Shown piece after piece: positions 23,549 through 30,286 of a stretch of 30,286 nt of DNA. Both the position numbers and the translations under genes were made by a program. Origin of the DNA: an uncultured Sulfitobacter sp. (GTDB lineage Bacteria; Pseudomonadota; Alphaproteobacteria; Rhodobacterales; Rhodobacteraceae); NCBI GenBank assembly GCA_937923365.1, contig CALAIJ010000316.1, positions 1-30,286 of the forward strand, read 5' to 3'. The notes beneath the pieces are model-generated. The model was not told the DNA's origin. It did no database searches and was given only the letters and a program-made list of their open reading frames with translations. Every line of letters starts with the position of its first letter. Within the stretch, counting starts at the first letter, position 1.

Positions 23549-25366
23549 TTGAACGCGACTTTTTACACAGCGTATCATGCGGCTGCGCCGCTGATCCAAA
23601 GCGCGTCGGTCAAGCCCATTCACGTTGGCCGTGCCTGTGCGGATGCGCCTTTGCCCGATATGATCGGCGATGACACGGGCACCCATATTTCCGAGCGTAA
23701 CAGTGCCTATTGCGAACTCACCGCGATGTATTGGGCGTGGAAGAACGACACCACCTCCACGCATCTGGGGCTGTTTCACTACCGCCGCCTGCTGGATGTG
23801 GAGAACACCAATCCGGCGCAGGTCGAGACCTTTGTGCCGCGCTTTGAATGTGACAACTGGTTGCCGCATCTTGAAAGCTGGCTGGAGGACAACGCCGACA
23901 TCGACATGATCGTGCCGCGTGTGCACACCATGGGCCGCTCCATGCGCGAGAACTACATCACCGCGCACCACCCGCAAGACTGGGACCTGACCCGAGAGAT
24001 CATTGCCCAGCAGCATCCACAGGATGTCGCTGTCTTTGACAGTGTCGCCAAAGGCGTGCGCATCCATCTGGGCAATATGTTCCTGATGCGCCGCCCGCTG
24101 TTTGAACGCTATTGCGCATGGCTGTTCGGCATCCTCGAGGCGCTCGAGGCACGCGACGTCGACCGGCAATTCTATTCGCCCACGCAGAACCGCTATCTGG
24201 GCTATGTGGCCGAACGGCTGATGACGGTCTGGATCGAAAAGCTGCGCCGCGAGGACCCCGATCTGAAAATCCACGAGGCGGGTATCCTCAATCTGTCCCA
24301 GGCGCTGATCATGCCATGGGCGCAGGGCACGGCCTTTAATGGTGCCGACGAGATCAACGTGGCCTTTGCCGCTGATCGCACCTACCTGCCGCACACGGCG
24401 GCGATGCTTGCCTCCATGCTGGAGCATGCAGACCCCGCGCGCAGGCTTAATCTGTTCTTCCTGCATTCCGATATTCTCGAGCATGACCGCGCCCTTCTGC
24501 GCGAAGTGCTGAGCGCGCATCCGCGTGTGCAGATGCAGGAGATCAACGCCGGCAATGCGTTCGAGAGCAGTTACCGGTCGTCCAGCCGTGCGCCGTCCAA
24601 CACCACCTACAACCGCTTTTTGCTGTTTGATCTGCTGCCCGATCTCAACCGGCTTTTATATGTCGATGTGGACATGGTGTTTCAGGGGGATGTGGCGCAG
24701 ATCTGGGATACCGATCTGGGGGGCAAGCCTTTGGGCGCTGTCACCGACCACATCATGACACGCACGCTCACCGGGCCCACGCTGACGGTGGAAAAGACCG
24801 TGCCCGATCTTTACCGCTATCACCGCGACCATCTGGGGCTCAGCGACGACCAGATCGCGTGTTACTTCAACGCCGGATTGCTGTTGTTCGATTTCACCGC
24901 GATGGATGTGCCGCAGACCAGTGCCGATCTGATGCGCATGGCCCGTGAGGGCCAGTATATGTTCCGCGACCAGGACATCATGAACGCCTATTTCAAAGGC
25001 CGCACCCATGTGCTGGACCCGCGCTATAATGTGTTCAACACCGTGCTGTCAGGCTATACCCGTGTGCCGCATGAAAACCACGCCGCCGCCATGGCCGCGC
25101 GCGCCGCGCCAGTGGTGATCCACTATGCGGCGGGCGACTACAAGCCGTGGAACTTTGCGCCCGTGCCCATGGCCGAGGCCTATTGGAAAGCGCTGATCAA
25201 AACGCCGTTCTACGGCGAGGTCATGCTGATGGCGAAATTTGCCAAGGGCAGTGCCGTGCCGTTGCGCTACCGCAATGTCGCGGTGCGCGCAGGCGTCGCT
25301 TTGGCCGAACGGTTTCCCGCGCTCAAGCCTATGCTGATGCGCACATATGCAAGGTTGCGCGGTTGA
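23549..25366 (+). CDS. two-domain glycosyltransferase: DUF4422 fused to GT8
   Basis: The 605-residue protein joins two glycosyltransferase-type domains. Residues 2-230 match DUF4422 (YHAAAPLIQSASVKPIHVGR, ISERNSAYCELTAMYWAWKN, HLGLFHYRRLL), a domain seen in capsule and O-antigen clusters. Residues 268-545 are a family 8 retaining transferase: INVAFAADRTYLPHTAAMLASM, the metal-binding DVD at 373-375 in LLYVDVDMVFQGDV, YFNAGLLLFDF, DQDIMNAYF and the C-terminal HYAAGDYKPW motif. It may add two sugars in succession on the cytosolic side. A TTG start is inferred because the DUF4422 domain begins within five residues and no ATG or GTG is nearby in frame. The sulfotransferase-like gene follows with a 4-bp overlap. 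Confidence 0.88.
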   Translation: MNATFYTAYHAAAPLIQSASVKPIHVGRACADAPLPDMIGDDTGTHISERNSAYCELTAMYWAWKNDTTSTHLGLFHYRRLLDVENTNPAQVETFVPRFECDNWLPHLESWLEDNADIDMIVPRVHTMGRSMRENYITAHHPQDWDLTREIIAQQHPQDVAVFDSVAKGVRIHLGNMFLMRRPLFERYCAWLFGILEALEARDVDRQFYSPTQNRYLGYVAERLMTVWIEKLRREDPDLKIHEAGILNLSQALIMPWAQGTAFNGADEINVAFAADRTYLPHTAAMLASMLEHADPARRLNLFFLHSDILEHDRALLREVLSAHPRVQMQEINAGNAFESSYRSSSRAPSNTTYNRFLLFDLLPDLNRLLYVDVDMVFQGDVAQIWDTDLGGKPLGAVTDHIMTRTLTGPTLTVEKTVPDLYRYHRDHLGLSDDQIACYFNAGLLLFDFTAMDVPQTSADLMRMAREGQYMFRDQDIMNAYFKGRTHVLDPRYNVFNTVLSGYTRVPHENHAAAMAARAAPVVIHYAAGDYKPWNFAPVPMAEAYWKALIKTPFYGEVMLMAKFAKGSAVPLRYRNVAVRAGVALAERFPALKPMLMRTYARLRG

Positions 25367-26058
25367 GGTATCTGCTGTGGCGCATAATGATGCGGCTGCG
25401 GGCGCCGCGCAGGGATGCGGACCGCTATTTCATCGTCTCGCCCTACAAGACGGCGACCACCACCGTGGGCAAGGCCCTGCTGGAACTGGGGGCCTGCCGC
25501 CGCGAGATGACCTTTCGCAGCCATGTGCTGACCGATGTGCGCCGCGACCTGCGCCAGTTGCAAGACACCATCACGCCGCAGACCAGCGCCCGCGACTGGA
25601 TCGCTGAAAACACGGATGCAGCCTTGCAGGTCCTTGGCCCCGTGATGCCGCGCCTGTGGCGCTACGACGCCTTTTCCGATGCGCCTTTCGGGCACGGGAA
25701 TGTGCATTGTTTCATCCTCAAGGCGGTGGTTCCCAAGGCACGCTTTATCTGGGTGGACCGCCCTTTGGAGGACTGGCTGGCCTCCGTGCGCCGCTGGGAG
25801 CTGAGCCGTCCGGACGTCTACCGCCATCACGGCCAGTGGCACGACGACCCCGACACGCGGCGGGCCACCCTGACGCGCCAGCGCGCAAAACACTACGCGC
25901 GCTTCAGGCGCATGGCCGAAGAATTCCCCCACGATTGTCTGGAGCTGTCGGTCGAGGACCTGAACAGCTGGGACAAGCTGGCCGCGTTTTGTGGCCTGCC
26001 TGCGCCCGCCGGCGCGCCGCCTGCGCGCAATGTCACAGGCGTTGACGCGCGGGTCTGA
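25363..26058 (+). CDS. sulfotransferase-like protein
   Basis: The protein has about 231 residues. Near the N-terminus DRYFIVSPYKTATTTVGKALLELG resembles the 5'-phosphosulfate-binding loop of PAPS-dependent sulfotransferases. Further on, ARFIWVDRPLEDWLASVRRWE resembles the second nucleotide-binding region (Arg ... Ser), and YARFRRMAEEFPHDCLELSVEDLNSWDKLAAFCGLP is the usual C-terminal segment. It would transfer sulfate to a glycan or similar acceptor. The TTG start at 25363 overlaps the previous stop (TTGA), giving translational coupling; ATG 25387 is an alternative but has no ribosome site at normal distance. The frame is open further upstream (from 25147), but that part reads as the shadow of the GT8 end. 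Confidence is moderate because the sequence is divergent. Confidence 0.7.
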   Translation: MRYLLWRIMMRLRAPRRDADRYFIVSPYKTATTTVGKALLELGACRREMTFRSHVLTDVRRDLRQLQDTITPQTSARDWIAENTDAALQVLGPVMPRLWRYDAFSDAPFGHGNVHCFILKAVVPKARFIWVDRPLEDWLASVRRWELSRPDVYRHHGQWHDDPDTRRATLTRQRAKHYARFRRMAEEFPHDCLELSVEDLNSWDKLAAFCGLPAPAGAPPARNVTGVDARV

Positions 26059-26059
26059 A

Positions 26060-26080
26060 CGCCCTCTGAAGGGGGGGGCG
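26060..26080. terminator. hairpin between convergent sulfotransferase and cysH genes
   Basis: CGCCCTC (26060-26066) pairs with GGGGGCG (26074-26080) with one T-G wobble and a 7-base loop, followed by GTTATT. It fills the 23-bp space between two convergent stops, so it may serve both genes. Confidence 0.4.
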
Positions 26081-26081
26081 G

Positions 26082-26822
26082 TTATTCCGCCGCGCGCACC
26101 ATTTTGCCGTTCTCGAAATGAATGCCGCATTCGGTTTTCTCTGCACCCGCCCAACGGCCCGCGCGCGGGTCTTCACCGGGTTTGACCGCACGGGTACATG
26201 GCGCACAGCCCACCGACAGATAGCCCTGCCCCTTGAGCGGATGCTGGGGCAGATCATGGGTGTCCATATAGGCGGCCACGTCATCCGCGCTCCAGTCGAT
26301 CAGCGGGTTGACCTTGATCCAGCGGTCCTGGGTTTCAAACAACGCCATATCCGCCCGCGTTGCCGCCTGCCCGCGTTTGCGCCCCGTGATCCATGCCGAC
26401 AGCGGGCGCAGGGCGGCCAGCATCGGTACGGTCTTGCGCACATGGCAGCACAGATCGGGGTTGCGTCCATGCAGATCACCGTCCGGATCATCCGCGTTGA
26501 TCGCCGCAGGGCGCGGCAGGATCGACTGGATGTTGCACAGGCCCAGACGGGTGATCAGCGCATCACGGTAGGCCAGCGTTTGTGGAAAATGCCGGACCGT
26601 ATCCAGAAAGATCACCGGCACATAAGGATCAATCCGCGAGACCATGTGCAACAGCACCGCGGCCTCGGTACCAAAGGAGGACACCAGCCCGATCCCGCCC
26701 GCAAAGTCGGTGGTGATCACCGCCTCCAGCACCTCTGGCGCGCGGCACCCGTCGTAACGCTGGCTCAGGCCTGCCGCGCGGTCCCGCAGGGCCATCCGGC
26801 TGGTGGTCTCGAAGGTGGTCAT
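26082..26822 (-). CDS. cysH: adenylyl-sulfate (APS/PAPS) reductase, CysH family with FeS cysteines
   Basis: The 246-residue cytosolic enzyme reduces activated sulfate to sulfite using thioredoxin. The nucleotide loop is VSSFGTEAAVLLH (47-59), and IFLDTVRHFPQT (71-82) is the family motif. Two cysteine pairs, CC at 125-126 and CAPC at 206-209, are the [4Fe-4S] ligands that mark the APS-using (or dual) bacterial type. The catalytic cysteine is C232 in KTECGIH. All key residues are present, so it looks active. ATG 26822 is supported by GGGAGA 8 bases upstream. CysH is usually chromosomal with cysteine-synthesis genes; here it stands among polysaccharide genes, convergent with a sulfotransferase-like gene, which suggests supply of sulfite for sulfoquinovose rather than only cysteine. 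Confidence 0.93.
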   Translation of the reverse strand: MTTFETTSRMALRDRAAGLSQRYDGCRAPEVLEAVITTDFAGGIGLVSSFGTEAAVLLHMVSRIDPYVPVIFLDTVRHFPQTLAYRDALITRLGLCNIQSILPRPAAINADDPDGDLHGRNPDLCCHVRKTVPMLAALRPLSAWITGRKRGQAATRADMALFETQDRWIKVNPLIDWSADDVAAYMDTHDLPQHPLKGQGYLSVGCAPCTRAVKPGEDPRAGRWAGAEKTECGIHFENGKMVRAAE

Positions 26823-27042
26823 GGGGCTGTCTCCCGTTGCACGGGGTCCATAATGGCGCGGGGCCTTGCAAAGGCAAAGGGGCCAGCGCAGGGGCTGCCA
26901 AAGAAAAGGACAGCGTTTTACGCAACACCCACCGCACGGTCCATTTACCCGATTGCGATGTTTTCCACGCCAGATTGTCCCGTCATTCCAAGGGGTCCGT
27001 CGCGCGCCATGCGGCCCCCTGCCCTGCAAAAGGATCCTGCCG

Positions 27043-28128
27043 ATGCCAAGCGAAACTTCCTCTGTTCTGAGCCTGCCGTACATCCAGCCTGCGCAGGCGC
27101 AAAAGCACGTCACCCACAACGAGGCGCTGCGCCTGTTGGATATTGTCACCCAGCTGGCCGTCACCAGCCGCGCCACCACCACGCCGCCTGCCAGCCCCAC
27201 CACGGGGCAGCGCTTTATCGTGGCCACAGGGGGCACGGGCGACTGGGCAGGCCATGACGGCCAGATCGCTGTGTTCGAGACAACAGACTGGGCCTTTATC
27301 CCGCCTCTGGTCGGCTGGGCCGGCTATGTGCAGGACGAAGACACCACGGTGGTGTTTGACGGCACTGATTGGGTGCTGGCCGGTGCGGGCATCACGGAGT
27401 TCCAGAACCTCGCCCTTGTGGGGGTCAATACCACAGCGGATGCCACCAACCCGCTGTCCGTTGCGGGGGACGCCACGCTGCTGACCCACAGCCTGGCCGA
27501 TCACCGGCTCAAGATCAACAAGGCCACAGCGACAGATACCGCCAGCCTGTTGTTCCAGTCGGGCTTTACGGGGCATGCGGAAATGGGGCTGGCAGGCTCC
27601 ACCGATTTTGACATCCGCACCAGCGCGGACGGCAGCACCTTTACCACCGCGATGAACATCGCAGCGGCCACAGGCATCCCCCAGATGCCGCAGGGGCTGG
27701 CCGTCACAGGCGCGCTGACGGGGACCGGTGTTGTCGGCACCGTGGCCGAAGCAGGCGGGCTGAGCACGGGTGCCATCATGGAGACCGGAGAGACCGCCGA
27801 CGGGCGCTATGTGCGCTATGCCGACGGCACGCAGATCTGCACACGCACCATTGATCTGAGCTATACCAGCGGGCTGCGCCTGACCGCGACATGGACCTAT
27901 CCGGTGGCCTTTCTGGCGGGCGAAGGGGTGTCCGTCTCGATGAGCATCGTTAGCGAGTTCACCGTCACACCGGGGCCTGAGGATTTCGGCTGGATGGGTG
28001 CGCGCACCGGCTCCAGCCCTGCCGAGCTGTCCGCATCCTTGCGGCTTTACCGCCGTGACGGAGGTGTGGATTTTGCCAGCGGCGACACAATGACCGTCTA
28101 TGCCAGCGCCATCGGGCGCTGGCGCTGA
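27043..28128 (+). CDS. DUF2793 domain protein, phage-tail-like
   Basis: The 361-residue protein opens with SLPYIQPAQAQKHVTHNEAL (10-29), the hallmark of DUF2793, a domain common in Rhodobacterales and their phages. The domain continues to about residue 110 (GQRFIVATGGTGDWAGHDGQIAVFE ... GWVGYV-type beta strands, VVFDGTDWVLAG). The middle (QNLALVGVNTTADATNPLSVAGDATLLTH) resembles tail-fibre style beta repeats, and the C-terminal ~100 residues (from GAIMETGETADGRYVRYADGTQICTRTI) form a beta-rich tip-like domain. Its function is unknown; a surface or carbohydrate-contacting role is possible. ATG 27043 has AAGGA 8 bases upstream. It diverges from cysH across a 220-bp spacer and is convergent with the next gene. 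Confidence 0.8.
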   Translation: MPSETSSVLSLPYIQPAQAQKHVTHNEALRLLDIVTQLAVTSRATTTPPASPTTGQRFIVATGGTGDWAGHDGQIAVFETTDWAFIPPLVGWAGYVQDEDTTVVFDGTDWVLAGAGITEFQNLALVGVNTTADATNPLSVAGDATLLTHSLADHRLKINKATATDTASLLFQSGFTGHAEMGLAGSTDFDIRTSADGSTFTTAMNIAAATGIPQMPQGLAVTGALTGTGVVGTVAEAGGLSTGAIMETGETADGRYVRYADGTQICTRTIDLSYTSGLRLTATWTYPVAFLAGEGVSVSMSIVSEFTVTPGPEDFGWMGARTGSSPAELSASLRLYRRDGGVDFASGDTMTVYASAIGRWR

Positions 28129-28150
28129 CCGGCACTGCAGGGTCTGGCGC

Positions 28151-30160
28151 CTAGCGCGTCAGGCTTTTCAGCTTGCTGCCAACGCGGCGCAGCAGCAGGC
28201 GGCCCGATTTTGTGGAGCCTGCAAAGGTGGCCTTGGCCCCCTCCCCGTCCCAGGCGTTCTTCTGCTTGTTCCAGCGGTAGGAGTTGTGGCCCGTGACCTT
28301 GAAGGGCGCGCGGCGCAGCGACACGTTGCCGCCTGCGACCCGTACGTCCAGTTCGACCTCCATGTGGCCCTGTTCGTAGAAATAGCCCAGGGGCAATTGA
28401 GTGCGGTATTCCAACCCGTCCATGTCCTCGGTGCCCAGATCGGGGCGCTTGACCTTGGGGGTGACGGATTTGACAAACCGCCCGTCCAGATAAATCGCCA
28501 CAGGCGCATTCCAGATCTGCGTATCGTTGTAGCGCAGCCAGCCGTTGATGCGGCCTTCGAACACGCGGTCGACGACCCCGTCCATGCCCACACGGCGCAG
28601 ACCGTTCTTGACGCTGTGGTCGCCAAAGGACATCCGCGGGAAGACGCGGACGGGTTTGCCCAGAATGTCGGAGTACGTCTTGGGCGCGGCCCCTGCCATG
28701 CCGCCTTGGGGGATCTGTTCGTTGGCGACCACATAAAAGGCGAGGTATTGCAGCATGCCGTTTTTGTCCGGCGTCCAGTCACACGACAGCGCGTAGGTCA
28801 TCGGCTCCAGTGCGGTTTCGGCAACCGACAGGCGCGGCTCCTCCCCTGAGAGGCCCGCCTGCCACAGGAAGGTATCACCCGAGAAACACATCAGTGTCAG
28901 CTGCGGGTCATTGACCTGATAAAGCACCCCTTCGGGCAGATAGAGCAGCACACCCTCTTCGTTGGTGTCCAGCACATCGATGCGGTTGCGCACCTGACGC
29001 AGATAGCGCTCGCGGTTGGCCCCTTTGGCGCTGGCCAGCGTCTGACCGGCGGCAAAGTATTCATGCGCGGCTGTGTTGTTCACAAAGGGCCAGATCGTGG
29101 CCATGTCGCGCAGGCTGAATTCGGTGGACCGCCCGCCCAGCTCGTTGGGCTGCACCTTGGGAAAGGCGCGCTTGAGCGTGGTGCTGTGGGCGGGGCCTTC
29201 GCTTTTGGCCATGGAGGCGAACCATTCGCGCAGGTCAGGCGGAGCGGCCAGCACCCCCAGTTTGACCAGATCGGCAGGGCTGCGGTAGCGGCGCGATTCA
29301 CCGCCGAAAAAGCACACACCTTCGGTCATGGATTGCGCGTAGTGGGCGTAATCCTTGGTCTGGCGGCGGTCCCCGCGGGCATGTTCGCGCGCGGCCAGTT
29401 CCGTGAAGAAGTCAAAGAACTTGAAGTGCAGCAAAGCCCCCGTTGCGCGCGACAGGCGCAACTGGCTGTGCGAATGCGTAGAGAAGATATAGGTGAAGTC
29501 CTTGTGCCATTTGACCAGTGGCACTTTCTTCATCATCGGCCCGTTGGAATTCTCGGAGCTTTGTACAAAGGACTTGCCGCGCGGCCCGCCAAAGATCGAC
29601 AGGAACGGCGGGTTGGCCCCGGGGCGCAGGATATAGCTGTCGGTCTCGAACCAGCAGCAGACATCCGTGAACGGCTCTCCGGGTTCATACAGGGTCTGCG
29701 ACAACGGTTTGTCGGAATACATGTCCAGAAACACGCACATCAGCCCGTCGCTGTCGTCGTGATCAAGATAGCCGCACAACTGCGGGATCGACACCAGATC
29801 AGAGCCGGGGAAGACCAGCAGTTCGTCCACATCCACGGTCAGGCACCAACGGTCCATGCCGTAATGCGCGGCCAGTTCCTGCATCCACAGACGCCCCGCA
29901 GAGGAGCCCTTGTAGCTCATCTCGGTGTGGAACAGATGCACGTCCTCTTGGGTCTGCAGGTATTCACCCGACCCGTCCGTCGAGGCATTGTCGATCACAA
30001 AGAAATGCTTGATCCCCTTTTCACGGTAGTAGTCCAGAAAATAGGGGATGCGCTGCACTTCGTTCTTGAGCGTACAGAACAGCAGGACCTCGCCATCAGC
30101 GATGTCGATGGCGGGTTTCTCAAAATAGTCGCTTTTGGGAAGGGGATTGGGTGCGGCCAT
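28151..30160 (-). CDS. GT2-like glycosyltransferase with large unrecognised C-terminal region
   Basis: This is a 669-residue protein. The N-terminal ~300 residues look like a glycosyltransferase of the 'Glyco_tranf_2_4' type: LLFCTLKNEVQRIPYFLDYY (26-45), FFVIDNASTDGSGEYL (53-68) and the DxD-like LTVDVDELLVFPG (107-119), followed by KWHKDFTYIFSTHSH and LLHFKFFDFF, where the histidines are conserved in this group. The remaining ~350 residues, including a region with VLLYLPEGVLYQVNDPQL, FPRMSFGDHSVKNGLRR and INGWLRYNDTQIWNAPVAIYLDG, are not recognised; the last part looks beta-rich and may bind carbohydrate. GAGGA precedes the ATG at normal spacing. It likely acts in polymer assembly, but the donor and acceptor are unknown. 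Confidence 0.8.
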   Translation of the reverse strand: MAAPNPLPKSDYFEKPAIDIADGEVLLFCTLKNEVQRIPYFLDYYREKGIKHFFVIDNASTDGSGEYLQTQEDVHLFHTEMSYKGSSAGRLWMQELAAHYGMDRWCLTVDVDELLVFPGSDLVSIPQLCGYLDHDDSDGLMCVFLDMYSDKPLSQTLYEPGEPFTDVCCWFETDSYILRPGANPPFLSIFGGPRGKSFVQSSENSNGPMMKKVPLVKWHKDFTYIFSTHSHSQLRLSRATGALLHFKFFDFFTELAAREHARGDRRQTKDYAHYAQSMTEGVCFFGGESRRYRSPADLVKLGVLAAPPDLREWFASMAKSEGPAHSTTLKRAFPKVQPNELGGRSTEFSLRDMATIWPFVNNTAAHEYFAAGQTLASAKGANRERYLRQVRNRIDVLDTNEEGVLLYLPEGVLYQVNDPQLTLMCFSGDTFLWQAGLSGEEPRLSVAETALEPMTYALSCDWTPDKNGMLQYLAFYVVANEQIPQGGMAGAAPKTYSDILGKPVRVFPRMSFGDHSVKNGLRRVGMDGVVDRVFEGRINGWLRYNDTQIWNAPVAIYLDGRFVKSVTPKVKRPDLGTEDMDGLEYRTQLPLGYFYEQGHMEVELDVRVAGGNVSLRRAPFKVTGHNSYRWNKQKNAWDGEGAKATFAGSTKSGRLLLRRVGSKLKSLTR

Positions 30161-30210
30161 GCTGTCCTCTTGGTGTTATGAAATCGTCCCTGTGCAGAAA
30201 GGATCGGCCC

Positions 30211-30286
30211 TTAAAGGCCGACCTTTGCCCGCAACCTTTCGATCAGCGCATTGCGTGCCTGCAGCTTGTCACGCAACTGGCTGACC
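30211..30286 (-). CDS. 3' end of a gene (partial)
   Basis: The last 24 codons of a minus-strand gene run in from the right edge and end with TAA at 30211-30213. The visible tail (SQLRDKLQARNALIERLRA, then KVGL) is helical with a leucine pattern suggesting a coiled coil. It lies 50 bp upstream of the 669-residue glycosyltransferase gene and on the same strand, so the two may be one operon. The product cannot be named. Confidence 0.6.
   Translation of the reverse strand, partial: VSQLRDKLQARNALIERLRAKVGL

Noticed and set aside
25147-25362. Upstream extension of the sulfotransferase-like reading frame by 72 codons.
   Set aside because: It overlaps the conserved GT8 C-terminus in another frame and reads as an Arg/Ala-rich shadow; the sulfate-binding loop lies soon after the later starts.

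Overview
The window looks like part of an extrachromosomal replicon from a marine alphaproteobacterium of the Rhodobacterales (Roseobacter group). The evidence is the GC-rich coding style, a Rhodobacterales-type RepA initiator (RPA family) transcribed away from a parA-parB pair, and a dense set of polysaccharide and RTX genes. Published work on roseobacters describes RepA-type 'biofilm plasmids' with this general content: replication and partition genes embedded in exopolysaccharide and attachment functions. The window fits that class, but the rest of the replicon (for example a rhamnose operon or a type I secretion system) is not visible, so the assignment is an inference.

Layout. (1) 1-3672, nucleotide-sugar synthesis: a UDP-sulfoquinovose synthase-like enzyme on the minus strand, diverging from an NAD-dependent epimerase/dehydratase and UDP-galactopyranose mutase (glf). 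(2) 3782-7810, replication and partition: repA on the minus strand with its own terminator, then an origin-like region with a perfect DnaA box, three 22-bp-spaced iterons and an AT-rich stretch, then parA and parB. Two identical 24-bp perfect palindromes, the probable parS centromeres, bracket parB. (3) 7862-11965, polymer assembly and export: a GT2 glycosyltransferase, then a capsule-type ABC exporter split over both strands (permease on minus, KpsE-like and KpsT-like on plus). (4) 12144-21545, three RTX proteins with no Sec signal: a 1689-residue giant, an M10 serralysin-like metalloprotease, and a CAP-domain protein. All look like type I secretion substrates, but no type I exporter is present here. 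(5) 21828-30286, a second polysaccharide block: GDP-mannose synthesis (ManC type), a DUF4422-GT8 fusion, a sulfotransferase-like protein, an APS-reductase-type CysH, a DUF2793 protein, a 669-residue glycosyltransferase with an unrecognised C-terminal half, and the 3' end of another gene.

How it may work together. Activated sugars (UDP-sulfoquinovose, galactofuranose donor, GDP-mannose) would feed several glycosyltransferases. The KpsMET-like exporter would move the polymer through the inner membrane, and Ca-binding RTX proteins would populate or remodel the surface matrix. The most interesting idea is sulfur decoration: UDP-sulfoquinovose synthase consumes sulfite, CysH makes sulfite, and a sulfotransferase-like protein is encoded next to CysH. 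This suggests a replicon that makes a sulfonated and/or sulfated extracellular polymer. That is inference from gene content only.
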